From positions 620,224 to 684,223 of the forward strand of contig WBMV01006674.1 of assembly GCA_013396655.1 (NCBI GenBank): 64,000 nucleotides of DNA, read 5' to 3'. Positions within the stretch are counted from its first letter, which is position 1, and every line of letters begins with the position of its first letter. The notes under the pieces were generated by a model, which saw nothing but the letters and a program-made list of their open reading frames with translations, was not told where the DNA came from and searched no databases. The translations under genes were made by a program, and so were the position numbers. This stretch comes from Campylorhamphus procurvoides (Eukaryota; Chordata; Aves; Passeriformes; Dendrocolaptidae). Shown piece by piece: positions 24,801-38,897 of the stretch.

Positions 24801-27800
24801 AAAGGGGAAGATACTTGAGATTTTTCACACTTGTATGAAAACTTCTCCAGGAATATAGAATATTATTTTTAACTATCCAAATTACTTTTCTGTGTTGGGA
24901 GGAACATGTCTCTAAAAAAGCCATGTCTCTAACGTTTGGAAAGAACAAACAAGATGCTTAGCTAAAACAGCTTTGGAAGAATTCTGGGTATATTAAGGTA
25001 GCCATGAACAATTTGGTGGGTAAGGATGGCCCCAATTCAGGTGAGAGTAACTCAGAGATACCTCTCCACTGATCTCTCTCCTATCCCTCCACCTTTCTGC
25101 CCTGCAAATTCCTCTAGAGAGAGCCCAAATATCACCACAAAGCTATTCGAACTCTCCTACTGCAGTATTCCCCTACCCTTCTTTCCATGCAAGTTTTCTC
25201 TTAGCTGAGCGGTGACACTTTTTGGTCACTTGTAATCTCCTCAGCCAGGTGTGGCATTCAGGCTTTGCCATATCTGCCTCCTGGAGTGCTCTACTCCTCA
25301 CTTGCACTCCATATCCATTAGCTGCCTTCTCATGGCCACCACTGTTAGCTGTCTTACTTGGCCTACCCAAGATAATTTTGCTAGCCCTGAGAAACACATG
25401 GGGTAAAAAATACAGTGAGCGGGTAGAAAAATGGTAGATAAATCTTAAAATAATTTTTTCAGGATATATGTCTCCTCAGAATAATGTCTCCTCTTTCCTG
25501 AGTCAGCCCCTTTTCAGTAGGTAATGATTTTTATCTCCATTTAGTTCCTTGTTGACAAAGCACTCTGCAATGATAGACTGTGGAAGCGATACACACCCTC
25601 CTCTGGCTGAAACAACAGCTTCTTGTCTGGAACCAGTGGACATCTAGACCTGCTTGAAGGCATTACACTGTGAATTCATACATGTGCAGTAGGTCAGAAT
25701 CGCTGTGCACACACTGAACACTTGAGTTTTACAGGTGATGAAAATCCGGCATGTCAGGCATTCACACCCATGTCTATCTGGAATTTCAGAGGTGGAAACA
25801 TGGAATCAACTTCCAGCAACATCCTAACATTGAGTCAGAGCCTTCAGCCATCCAGTCTGAAAGTGTGTTATAAAAACACATCCAGGAACCAATGTTTTAT
25901 TTGTTTTGAAATTCTATTTCAAAGTAATCTTTCAACATTAAGCAATGAGAAAGCAAGATTTTTTCTTGAACTCCTAGGGATCAAACATGCAGCCAACTAT
26001 TAATTTCTCTACCATCTTCATGCTTAAGGTGCAGAACTTACTCCAGCACCACCTTTCAAGCCTTGGTTTTGCACATGTTATGCTTGTCCGTAGTGTTGAC
26101 AGAAAGAAATTAAACTATTTACCATTCTGTCTTAGTGCCCCTAAAGGAAAACATAGACTTGACTGCTTACTTTAAGGAGGTTTCAGCATCAATTAGCTCA
26201 GACTAAAGCTTAAGTGCTGACTACGTCCTTTGAAGCAATATTTGTGTCCACTGTTCTGTATTGCAATGTATCATGTTTACAGCTCTGTTGTATGAATATA
26301 TCTGAGTGTCCTTACCTATATTTGACTACAATCAGCGTTGAATAAATAAGCCAAGGGAGACACCTAGTGTAAAATGATGCTCATGGCACCTTTAGCTGCT
26401 CATTCCGGTCACTACTGTGGACTTTTTTTCTGCTAGCATTAAAAAGCTACACACAGAGATGCACACAGCATTCATTCAGCATATTTCAACACATTTTAGA
26501 GTGAATGGACAGTTCAGAAAGCTGAACTCCATTTAGCATGTCCAATAACCATATGAGTGAATACTCTGTGTGCTAAGGATGGCAAATAGCAATAGGATTA
26601 CAGCAATAAAAGCAATATTCTTACCTGGGCAATAATTCTAGGGTTAGTGTAAATATTGCTTAAGATGGTTAGTGGACTGCACATAGTCAGGGTCTGATCA
26701 CACTGCACCTGCTGTTGCTGCTGCTGAAGATTATACATGTGCTGATGAAAAAAAAATGATCCAAAGCACCATTAGGCAAGTGTATCATCCACATTGAAGT
26801 AAATGAAGGATGAAGCACACGTCTCCATACCTTGCTGAAGGGAGCCATGTGAACCAGGTGCACTAACAAATTGGTGCAAGTCATGAGTCTCACACTGCAG
26901 CAGCTGCTCTGCGTTCAGGGAGAGACTTCCCAAAGATAGCTATCAAATGGTTTCCCTTGAAGCTGTGATTTTCTCCAAGATAACAGTCTGTACCACTGCC
27001 TGGCACTACTTTTCTCCTAGGGACACCCAAGCATAGTCCTGGATCATTAGATCCATGTACGTCTACGAATTAGCTTTAGAGGCATTTTATTTCTCCCCCT
27101 CTAGACACTCTATAATTCTTTTGTCTTTCTCCACAAACTCTAATCAAGGCTTTGATCTTTATCTAAAGTATGCAGGTATTTTAAAGTTTTCCTTTTATTT
27201 TTTTTTTCCAGCAGGGAAAACAAACTAGGAGCTACATTTTATATATCATAGCTTATTCTCAGGCAGCTTGCTCTCTGAAAGGCCTGTGAGAAGGCAATAC
27301 CCCCAAAAAGCACCAGCTTGACAGATACAGGAAGGCTCAGGAAACTGGCACCAGTGTTTGGAAGACAGGCCAGAGGAAACCAGCCAGGATAATAGTCCTA
27401 CCATCAGCAAGCTTCAGTGGTAAAGCCCAGGCTCTGACAGCCTTCACTATCTGTTAAAGGCCAAATCTCCTGAGTATAGTGTGTAACAACAGCCCAATTT
27501 CTCCATTTCTGTTAGAAATCCACTTGCTCTGGTAAGGGTTACAATCCTGGGAAAAGAGGGGTAATAGGAGACCTATGCTCATCCTGGAATTGCCTGATGT
27601 GACTACATAACTGTTTGCCAAATCTGAAGTCAAAGACTTCGAAGCTAAGTAAGGCAAAAAACATACTTTGTCAAAATGTATGTTGATTGCTTCAAATAAT
27701 AGTCTCCTGACATCTGTAAAGAAGTCTGCCCTTGAAGCTGGTGTGCCTGAGACTGGTTTCTTCTCTGTATTCTTGGCTAATTCTAGGATAATTATTTTAA

Positions 27801-30800
27801 ATCTGAATGGAGAAAGGATGTAAGAATTAAGTCATTGGCTGTAATGGAAGGGCAAAAGATTTTCATGAGGTACAAGAGAGTTTCCAAACAGATTCTTTGC
27901 TGAATTAATGAACCCTCAGTAGCTGTCTGCATTACAATTAGAACAACCTGCAAAGCATGTTTTAGAAGCAGTTATCTTGCCTTTATTAAATTATCCAGCT
28001 CAGCTACACAGCTGTAATACTGATCTGGTTTACCAAGGAGATGGATGTAATCTTAAAGCAATTTTTTTTTGTTAGCCAAGAGTCAAAGAATGACAATGTT
28101 CAAAGTTGGAGAAAAAATAAGAGGAAAAAAAAAAATAGTTCCAAGTGTCAATTCAGATGAAGATGTGACAGATTTCTCTGACTGTAAAACTAACTGCTGA
28201 AGTGGCTGAAGTGACTCACAAGTCAGCCAGAACATCTGACACTTTTTCAGAGGCCAGTATTAGTGAAGGTGCAATTAATTGCAGTTAACATCTCACTGCA
28301 GCTGATGGAGGGAATAATTATCTCCAAGGAGTGATTCACCTCATCTGTGTAATGGTTACTGACACAATATAATATACTTTTTTTCCACTGAAGACAGCAG
28401 AAAAATTTTCTCATCATTCTCCTCCTACTCTCTCCCCTCTGCTTGCCAGTCTTTATTCCCTCCCCAGATTTTACAGGTTTCTCCTTGAGACAGTGAAGCA
28501 GCATAAAACCATTCTCTTACCTTTCCCGTAGAAAGCACTGTGGTTTCTTGGTTTGTCTGTAGGAGCATCCTATTCCCAATTTGTTGCTGAAGAAAATACA
28601 TTGGATAGTTATAGCTCTTCCATCTTGTAATACTGATAATAGAAAATGCCTCTTTATCATCATTCACTACAGAGGGAACCTAGATGAATAGATCAGATAG
28701 GAAGCCCAAATTTTAGATGCCACAGAATGCAACATTGTATCTGACAAGCAAAAAGATATCTATAACCAGGAGAGTAACTGCCAAGGATTAGTGCACAGAA
28801 GCCAAGGAAACTCTGACTGAAGTAGTAGGTAGTAACTCAGTCAAGGAACTATGTCTGTACGTGTCTGCAGCATACAGATGATATTGAATGAACAACTGCT
28901 GGGATCTAAGTCTAGGAAATTGCATGCTACCTGGCTATAAAACCAGCTGGTGATATGTATTTTGTTGATTTCAACATAACAGAACACTAAAAATCAGAGG
29001 GATCACTCCAGCTGAAACCAGGACTGGGAACTTTGTAATCCAGCTCCAAAGAGCAGAAGGTGAGGCAAATGTTGCCATGAGCTTTTCCCCATAACTCACT
29101 TCCAGCTTCCAGTGACTTGAGCTTCCTCAGAAGAGTCTTGAATCAAAATCAGGTGTAATTGTATTTACTATCCCTTGATAAATTTCTCCTATGTTAACTT
29201 TTCTAAGGGCTTTTTTTAAGTCAGTGTATTCTGCAACCACCCATCCTGCAGCAGGGTTTCACAGTTTACTCATGTGGTGCAAAAAAACATTTCTTTTTGT
29301 TTTGAACTTACTATTTTATATTTTCTTTAAAATTAATTTGGTGCTCCATCATTGTTCTACTGGGGTAGACATTAAAAAATCATTCCCTGTCTGCCTTTTC
29401 ATGCCACTCGTGGCTTTATCTTTTCTCTAGATCTTTAATATAGAAATATATCTTCCTTTAGTCATCAGTCTTCTGATGCTGAACAAATTGTAAGAATTAA
29501 AAATAAAACAGAATTCCTAAGTTACTGTGCAACCCACATTCCCATGAGAGAAGCCATTTAGGAATCTTTGATCACATTTGTTGCCTTTCCACGAATCTTT
29601 TCAGATTCATGGACAGAAATCTTCACATGGGGGTACTAGAGGAGCTTACGTAGTCTGAGCATACACTGAGATTTATATAGTAACATAGTGATATTTTCTG
29701 ATTGCTCATTGTCTCTGTTACACCTAACACCATTTGTTATAACTTTCAGATCTCATTCCTGAGTTAAAGGGGATCCACAATTTTATATGTGAAGTTAGCC
29801 GTGTTTTTCCCGGTGTGTATAATGTTCTATTTATCAAAACTTACTTTCATCCATCATTTTAACAGCCAGTCACTAAATCCTATGGAGTCCTTCTGCAGTT
29901 CTTACAGACAGTCTGGATTTATTATTTACTATCCTGATTTATTAATGTCAATAAGCTTTTTCTCCTTTCCAGTCACATCTTTTTTTCCAGATCACTTAGA
30001 ATATGTTATACTATACTTGTGACTTCACTGTGAAAACTAACCTTTTACTTCAGCATCTTCTTTTCTAACTTTCTCCAATTATTAATCCAAGCAAAAGGCA
30101 TGACAGGATCTCTATACAATTTTGATTACTTTAAAAAGTGTTATCTTTTTTTAAGCTATTTATTTACTTATCTTAAGTTGCTAAAGAGCAATTTCCAACT
30201 GTAGTAGAATGTGAGTGTTTATATAACAAGATGTTTTGAGGGGTTTTTATTTTACTTCCCTCCTCCAGAGAAATTTCACATCCCCTCTCAAATTTGAGAG
30301 CAGCTGCTAAAGGGGGTTCAGATGATTTAATCAAGGCAGATTCTACTCTCAAAACTGGGTTTCTTCTGGGCATGCATATCTGGAAAACAATATGAAAAGG
30401 AAGATTTGGTTTTTTTAAAAAGGCAAACCATGTAGCAAACAAAATAGCTCCCTGTATTATACATACATTTTGCTTTGTGTAATGGGCATTTCTCTCTGGT
30501 TTTTATTTATAAAGCAACACTAAGAACAAATCCCAACAAGCAGAGCTGAGTCTTGCTAACAGGGTGAAAGAGATATATGGCCAAGAGAAAAAAGATAATA
30601 TTTCATTAAAACTTGAGGGAAAAAATGTTTATATTGGAAAAAGAAAATCATTTACTTTAAGCACTTATCTGATGCCTTCTAACAATTACTTCAAGAAGAA
30701 CTAATAGGAATGACAAAAACCCACAACCACCAAATTTACAACATAAGACCATAACACACTGTTAGCAATCTGCTACTGTGCATGATGGTTTCTCAGCCCA

Positions 30801-32104
30801 GCGTGCACATTATTTCCCTTTTGCTCTTGTCATCTGTTGGTTTGGGACCAGCCTCAGGGCTTGCCACTCCATGAGGAGTTGTCCTGCTGCCTCTGCTGAC
30901 TGCTGCAGCAGCGCTACTTAGGGAAATGCTCTGCTTGCTGCACACACTTGCTCCCTTACTGCCTGTATATACGTGCCGCCTGTATGGCTACGGTGTCCAT
31001 ACAGTGCTTAATCCTCCCTTCTATCCTGTACACTTGTCATGAGGCCAAACACTGCCTGTTTTCCCATAGAGTTCCAGTCACTCTATTTGATATCTTTAAG
31101 TTAAAGAATTTGTGTTGCTTCAAAGAAAATCATGAACAATGGATCAGGATCTGTGTCTGGAGAACTATTTACTTGTGAAATGGTGATCCAATGCTGTATT
31201 TTACAGCTAGATCCCCAAATCCTCTAAAGTGACAAATCCAAACTGTCTGAAATCCATTCCCTGACTGTTTGAAGTACCACCTGCCTCTTAGTAAAAGGAA
31301 ACACTCTAGAAACCAACTTCATACTGAAAATGTTAACCATACATAGCCAGGATACAATAATTTTATCAAAGTTCATAGCAGAGGGCACATGACATCATAA
31401 ATTATTCTGCAGGAAGTTTACCAGTATGAAATTAGATGCAATAGCAAATTATTACAAAAACCCTTCATGTACAGATTTTAAGGTACTATTAAAAAAAGGT
31501 GACAAAATTACACTCATGCAATTAGCATTTGCCTAACTGTGGGTTTTGAGCACTTTTAAAGTGCTCATGTTTATAGGGTACTGATTGTCTCTTAAAGGTG
31601 CAATCACAGATCAAGACTTTATTGCAATGTATGGTACTGAAAAATAGAGGAAATGATTGCAATCTACAGCCCAACATACACAACCACATACCTGGATTTA
31701 TAATGCATGCCCCTGGCTTCACAAGGGGGTCCATGCCATCATAAGCTGGTCATGGGTAGAAATATCTGATTGAATTGAGACCGTACAGACAGATTTCCTA
31801 AGATGCTCAGGTGCCTGTAAACGGAGGCAAGATCCATGGACTAGCTCCCAGGGGTGTCATGGGAGTTGGAAAAGCCTTTGCTTTAACCATTTAAGATCAA
31901 AAATTTGATTCTTTTTCAGGATAATTCCTCAGATTTGATAACCCTAGGTGTAGCAACATTTACCAGTGCCTCACCTTCCATGAGGACATTACCCTTTCTA
32001 TCTCACCTTGTTTTACCCTCTCTGGTGACTCTGAATCCCAATCAGAGAAGCTCCCACAACACTCACTTCTTCAAAAGTGGCAAGTGGCCACTGCAGTCCT
32101 GTGT

Positions 32105-33240
32105 TCACAGAGTCACAGAATCACAGAAAGGGTAAGCTGGAAAGGAACCACAGTGGGTTGCCTGGTCCAATCTCTGGGATCAAGCAGGGTCATCCTGGAG
32201 CACATTGCACATGATTGTGTCCAGACGGTTCTTGAATATCTCCAGTGAGGAAGACTCCACAAGTTCTCTGGGAAATCTGTTCAGTGCACGGTCACCTGCA
32301 CAGTAAAGTTGTTCCTCATATTCAGGTGGAACTTCCTGTGCATCAGTTTCTACCCATTGCCTCTTGTCCCATTGCTTGGCACCACCAAGCAGGTCCTGGC
32401 TCTGTTCTCTTGACACCCTCCCTTCAGATACTTACAGACATTGGTGAGGTCCCCTCTCAGTCATCTCTTCTTGAGGCTGAACAGGCCCAGCTCCCTCAGC
32501 CTTTCCTTATAAGAGGGATGCTGCAGTCCCTTAATTATCTTTGTCACTCTCTGCTGGACCTGTCTCTCCTGTACTGAGGAACCCAGAATTAGACACAGCA
32601 CTCCAGATCTGGCCTCACTAGGGCTGAGTAGAGGGGCAAAACCACCTGTCTCGACCTGCTGGAAATGCTTTTCCTAAGGCACTCCAGGGTACCATTGGCC
32701 TTCTTATACACCAGGGCACACTTGTGGCTCATGGGCAGCTTGTTGTCCACCAGGACCCCTCTTCTCTGCAGAGCTGATTCCCAGCAGGCCGACTCCCAGC
32801 CTGTTCTGGTGCTTGGGATTATTATTCCCCAGGTGCAGGACTTGCCCTTGTGGAATTTCAGAAGGTTCCTCTCTGCCCATCTCCCCAACCTGTCAAGGTC
32901 CTTCTGAAGGGCTGCACAGCATTCTGGGGAATCTCCTCCCAGCTCCCATCAGTGAACTTGCTGAGGAGGCTTCTGACCCTTCACCCAAGCCATTGATGGG
33001 TAGGTTAAAGAATATTGAGCCCAGTATTGAACATTAGGGGGCACCACTAGTGACAGGCCTCCAGCTAGACCCTATGCCACTGATTGTAAGCCTCTGGGAT
33101 CTGATGTTCAGCCAGTTCTCAGTCCACCTCACTGTCCACTCATCCAGACCACAATTCTTGAGTTTGCTTATGAGGATATTGCTCCGGGATATCCATTCAG
33201 CCTGGTGCAGAGGCAAGGGCTGTAGGTCCTAACCCTACCT
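32105..33240 (-). mobile_element. CR1 LINE copy with decayed reverse-transcriptase ORF
   Basis: On the minus strand, translated pieces resemble CR1 ORF2: NILISKLKNCGLDEWTVRW followed by SWRPVTSGAP, then WAERNLLKFHKGKS, VLVDNKLPMSHKCALVYKKA and LPLYSALVRPDLE, and near the 3' end [15 protein letters not shown]. The + strand starts at the CR1 3' end (CAGAATCACAGAA). The pieces lie in different frames with stops, and the FADD-containing catalytic segment is not recognisable, so the copy is dead. It is 5'-truncated. Confidence 0.92.
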
Positions 33241-35971
33241 AATGTGCTCAGTGAGAAATTTGCATCCTTTGTGACCAAAACACATGTTGCATCACACAAG
33301 GGACAATATGAAAATGAGGATGAGCAGATTACTCCCATGCACATGGCTGAGCAGTGGTCTTGTCACAGGACTGAATGTGCTCCCATTGCAGGATGGAGAA
33401 CACCAACAGTTTAGCCATGTACTAAAAAGCCATATGATGAAAAAGATCACAGAGCCCTTCAGAGAAAGGGGATCATATGCCATGCAACTCATCCACCCCA
33501 CAACCTGGAGAAAAAGGAAGCAGAAAGTTGATTTAGGGGCAAATTAAATGTCTGAGCAGCCAAAGTCAGCGTGCAAGCTGCAGGAAAGACAATCTAGTTT
33601 AGTCCATGCAGTGGTGGAGCTCAAATTTGTGCTGGAGACACCATGCCCCAAAACACTCTCTTCTGTCCTAATCAAAGCAGTCCCTTCATCATCAGAAGAA
33701 AAGGGCACTGACTTGTCTTCCCACATCATGACTGAGCACTATGACAACCTGTTTAATAAAAGGGAAATAATTTCACATCCACCTTCTGCTTTATAAATGA
33801 AATGTTTATTCCTGCTCAGACCACGAAACATAAGGGTCAGGCACAGGACAGACAGACAGAAAGATGGACAGATTGATCTTGACTGAGGAAAGACACCATA
33901 TTCCAATCCAGATTAAGAAACCTAAGTAAAACATGTTCTTCAAGTCCTTCTTGCTATTCAGGCAGAGCCCTGCTTCACATAATGTATTCTCAGACATTAC
34001 ACTGGGATCCAGGTTCCTCACCATATGTTGAGGATTTCCCATATTTACAGTGTTCTGTATAGTTTTACAAGGACAGGGCCCTTGGAGCTTGTGGCTCTGG
34101 AGTGTCTGATTCTCAGCTATATTTAAACACCTAATCCCACTGGAGAATCTGAGCCTTCGTCTGCCATAGAATTTTCTAAAGTGTCTAACTCCTGTATATT
34201 TCAATGCTTTAAATAGTACAGTTGTTGGGTTTTTTTATTCAATACATTTAAAATTCTCTACTTCAACATTTTAGAGAAATACATTTTCTACATTCTGTAG
34301 AAAATCTGCCTCTTCAATTTCAGAAATCTGGGGGGAGGGCCAAAGTTCAGACCTTGTCCTGTACTTCCTAATTTTTTTTTATTCAGACTAGAAAGATTAG
34401 AACTACTACTGTGCCCAAAATAGATTTACCACTTTCAAATACACTCCAGTGACAGCTGACTAGCATGATGATGCTTTATCCCATGTTAGTGGCAAAATAA
34501 ATTGCTTTTCCAGCACACACACAGAGCTTTATAAAAAGAATAATCTCACTGAGAAAAGGATTCTTCAGCTTTGAATTCCTGCACCCAAAAGAACCTCAGC
34601 TGGAGCAGCCTTCTCTGGAGAAGCCAGAGGGAGTGAAAGCTCGCACAAGTGTAGGATGTCACTTGAAAGTAGGCACTTCTAAAACCAAAACAATACAGAT
34701 TATAGTGCTCTTATATTTAGGTGCTGCTGAATTATTTTTAATTTTAGAAGTATTTGTGTGTTATACTTTCTGCTGGATTGGTGTCATACTTTTAATTTCT
34801 AATTTTCAGGCTACAGCTATTTCAGTCACATTTGGTTTAGATACACAGCATATGCTTTCACTATAGATTTGGGGTTTTTTCCTTCTCTTTGCAATTACTT
34901 CATTGCATTCAATTGCAGTGGGAGGATTACAGCAGCAAAATTAATCCAAAAGCTCTTCTTCCTACTTCCATCTTCAAGTTCGAGCCCAGGTCTGCCAGTC
35001 TTCCACACCTAACAGCACCGACGTCAGCTCAGGATCGGACAAATCCTGCCTGAGTGTGCATGTCATCAGAAAACTTTGAGGACTGTTTAATGTTGGATCA
35101 ACACTCTTATTCTTACAGGGCAGGCAATTCTCAGACAATCCACATTTTTAACTGGGTTATACACTGTTTTTCTCTATTTTCTGAAGGAAACAAGAAACAG
35201 GAACATAAAAGCATTCATAAACCACGAAATATTTGGCAAGCAGATTTCTTTCTGGAATTAGAGGAAGAAAAGTTGTAAGTATTGCTCACAGCTTTTGTCC
35301 AAGTGACCTTCAAGATCAGAATCACACAGAGCTGTTCAGGTAGCTAAAAAAGGCAGAACCTCACCTTTGCAGAACTAATGCCCCCCATGAACCTCTCATT
35401 TCTCTAAAGAAGCCCCTGTGCTTTCCAAAATATTTCTGCAGCAACATGATAGTAAAGCTACTGGGGAAGGTCTTTGCCGAAGAGACTATGGACATCTATA
35501 TCTGACATACCAGAATTACATATAATAAAATTTAAATGGGGGGCTGAAGACTCAGATAAGCATCGCGTGACCTGTCCTGTAAAAAAAATGTCCTATGACA
35601 TTTTACATAAATAATCTTGTAATGCTTATATACTGGTTTTCTTCCTTCCCCCAAATCACCTCTATTTTTAAGCTTTGAACTTGCTAAAACTTGTATATAC
35701 AAAGTATGCCTGTGCAAAGGTATACTGTTGAAAAGGATGTGAAAATAAACTTGGTTGCATCTTACTCTAGTGTCTTATACACACTGATTTCTTTTTAATG
35801 AGTCTATAATTTGTTTTTTAAAAAGTGAAGTGTTTTATCCTGTGTTTGGCAAAATCTTATCTCTGTCCTTAATTGTACAGATGGACAAAGGTTTTTAAAA
35901 TATAATTAGGTTCCAGAGGAAGAGTTCTTCACAGTCTCCTTGCACTCACTACCTATCAATAACTACCACAC

Positions 35972-36491
35972 TAGTAAGAGCTGAGTGACATTCAAGACTA
36001 TAAAAAAACCCCTGCAGTTATTGTGAGTGCATTTCCCTAGTCTATGTATCACGCCTGAAAAATGTTCACAAAATATCCACAAAATGTCCTTTGAGTTCAT
36101 TTAGTCCATGACTTTGAGCTCCATCTGCTATGCTGCTCACTGAGGACAGGAGAGGTGATGTGTTTTGTGGAGTCACTGGGCGCAACAGTCGGATCAGGTC
36201 AGGTCACTGCTGCACTTGCACTGCTTCTAGTAACGTTTCTCCATTGGGTTGGGTGGTTCCTGTTATAGTAATTCCTGTAATATACACCTCAAATCATGGC
36301 TTACAACAATTTACAGGTATTTTAATTACAATCTCTGCCCCTGGTTCTTCTGGGCCAGGTTATTTAATATTGCAATAGACTCCTCTCCAGCACTTGCTAG
36401 CTAACAGTAGTAGTTATCTTACCTATTCAGTATGAGCTGATTGGCATACAAGACATAGAAAAAACACTGCAGTTACTGTGAGCACAATTTC
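35972..36491. repeat. Degenerate direct-repeat pair about 455 bp apart
   Basis: The segment at about 35972-36035 (GAGCTGAGTGACAT, then CTGCAGTTATTGTGAG) recurs in similar form at about 36428-36491 (GAGCTGATTGGCAT, then CTGCAGTTACTGTGAG). I estimate roughly 70% identity over 65 bases by eye. It could be an old tandem duplication or the ends of a decayed element. Confidence 0.5.
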
Positions 36492-38751
36492 AAGCTCCTG
36501 CTTCTAGAGATCGTGGCCAAATAAAACAGAAAACATGACTGTACTTGGTATGCCACAGTGTGTGAACAGAGGGTGGGCTCTGGCTCTCAAGCACGCTGCA
36601 AGCCATGTGAATAGCTGTATCTATTATAATCGCAATAAAAAGCAATTTTCCACAACACCTTTCATTTAAAGAAAAATTCCTCTGAGAAAGCGGGTTTGGG
36701 GGATGGGGCAGAAAATCTCCCAAGGATTGCTGAACTGAAAGGATCAACCGGGAAGCCTCTGCTAAAGGACCAAGAAGGCAGGGCTGGTGGGGGAGGGCAC
36801 TGGGTGGCCTTTGGGGCTGGGGCAGCATCTGAGACACAGGCTCGCTGAAGTTAAGCCTCAATATTAGCTAGGCTAGTTCTTATTTCAACTTGAGCACTAA
36901 AGCTGTGCCCCTGCCTTTGTTTACCCTCAACAGCAGTAACCCCCTCCTTTCGAAGGCAAAGGAACAGTTTCGGATACCAGAGGATTTGGAGCAGAGGATC
37001 TGGATATTTTAATGTTGTTCAGGCTTCAGTCATCATGAATATCACTTTACAGCTCAGCACATAAACAGTCCATTTCTGAAGAATGAGAAAATGAATATAA
37101 TGTAACTATATTGTGGGCCTTCTGGCCCAAATCTGTTCCTGGTGAAACTCCTGGGGCTTCAGTGGAATTGTGGCAAGAATAAACTTAGCTGTCTATCTGT
37201 ACTTCGTAATACATTATTTCTGACTCAAAGAGCGTTTACATGAAGATAAAGATTTCTTTCTGTATTAAACCCAACTGGCACTCAAACTTATTCATGTAAA
37301 CAATGCTTATAAACAACAGAACTTTTTATAGATGGGGAAACATTGACAACAAAAAGAATTAATAAAAATAGGACTATTCATTCTATAAGCAGGAATGTAA
37401 TGAATTATGGTATTGCTGAAATGATGTGTTTTTCTCACAGTCTTTATCTTCCACAGAAAAGAGACAGACATGGGTTGTGGGAGGCAAACATTGCCAGGAC
37501 ACCCCTCAGAGCAGAGCACTGCTGCTTAAGAAGTCCAATTTCATGAGCACTTTTCTAAAAGGTGCCTTAACTGTCTTTCTTATTTAGAAGTTTAGAAATA
37601 ACAAGTTTCACCTTTCAAAGTTCAGTCATTTTTGTATTTCACCCAGGCAATAAACATGTAAGAAATTTGTACCCTGTGAAACACATGCATTTCAGGCACT
37701 GGTGAGATAGAGCTGCCTCAGCAATTGTTTACGTGGTTTTTCCCCTACTTCATGATCCGCATAAGGGATTTTGGAGTTATTAAACCTTTTTCCAATTTCC
37801 CGGAGTCACTATCCCTTTACTTCATACTGAGTAGCTGCATATACAACCATGTAACAACTGCCCTCCCCACTTTCTGTGCTTACCTTTTTGGTTTCAGTGG
37901 ACCCCTTTTTCCTGTCATCAGGTATTTCTTCCAAAGGGAATTCCCAATATGAGACAGTCACTTTCTCCCACACATTTATTCCTCTGCTGCTGCTCCAGGT
38001 CCAAAGGCCTCTTAGAATGTATCAGATTCAAATGCACTTGATTTAATGTGTACACTGAACTACCTTTCTGATCTCTCTCTGGGCTTGCTGACCTTCATAT
38101 ATCATGATGTCACCTTTTTCAAGCACAGATGAGCAATGCCTTTGGCATCATAACCCCCAACATTTTTCAGCAGATTGTTGGTCTGTTCATAAATGTTACT
38201 AATGCTCAAAAAGAAAATGGACTTCAAGAATGGATGGTGTCCATCGGCTGGTCTGGGGAGGGGAAAGCAGAAGACCTTTGAGTAAGTAGCTGGACTCTGC
38301 ATACAGTGAAGGTTTGGCATGACTGTCCAAGATGCATAACCTCCTGTAGACAGGAAAGTGGGGCACCTGCTGGATGAAGAAAAAATGTATCACACTGTGC
38401 TTGGGAAGGGGAACAACTCCCTCAGTCCATCTCTGGTCTGGCAGATGGGTGTATCTCTTGGACTGGATGGAGTGAACAGCATGAGATGTAGTGAGGGGAA
38501 AGGGTCACTAGTGAAGCCTAACCTAATACTAAACAGAAAACTCAAAAAAAAAAAAAAGGAGCGCAATATAAAACAGCTCTTCTGCCTCTTTTTCAGTCAT
38601 TTCATTAATCCAGTTGGCTCTAGAAGCCCAGCCCTGACGTCCTGGGCAGCAGCACATGGACTGGTGCACTACTCGCTCCGTCCACATGGGGGTGAACTTC
38701 TCCATCCCTCACACAGGGTCAAATGAGTCAGCAGGATCCCAGCCCAGCCTC

Positions 38752-38897
38752 CAGCTGGCCAAGCTCATTAGGTCCTTAGTTGCCAGGAAGGCAGTTGTGG
38801 CCAGCTGTAAGGCTGATACCCCATGCAGAGCCTGCCAAAGGTCAGCAGCCATCAGCTGGCCAGCTGCAGGTCCTCCAGGGACTTCAAGGTCCAGCTG
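38752..38897. promoter_or_regulatory. Cluster of five CAGCTG E-boxes (candidate element)
   Basis: Exact CAGCTG hexamers occur at 38752, 38802, 38853, 38861 and 38892 in 146 bp, about 3.1 kb beyond the MYF5 poly(A) site. CAGCTG is a preferred core of myogenic bHLH/E-protein dimers. That this is a bound element is inference; the motifs themselves are certain. Confidence 0.4.

Noticed and set aside
33806..34204. 132-codon minus-strand open frame
   Set aside because: No recognisable domain, no splice or promoter context, and a GACAGACAGACAG-type repeat at one end; likely chance.
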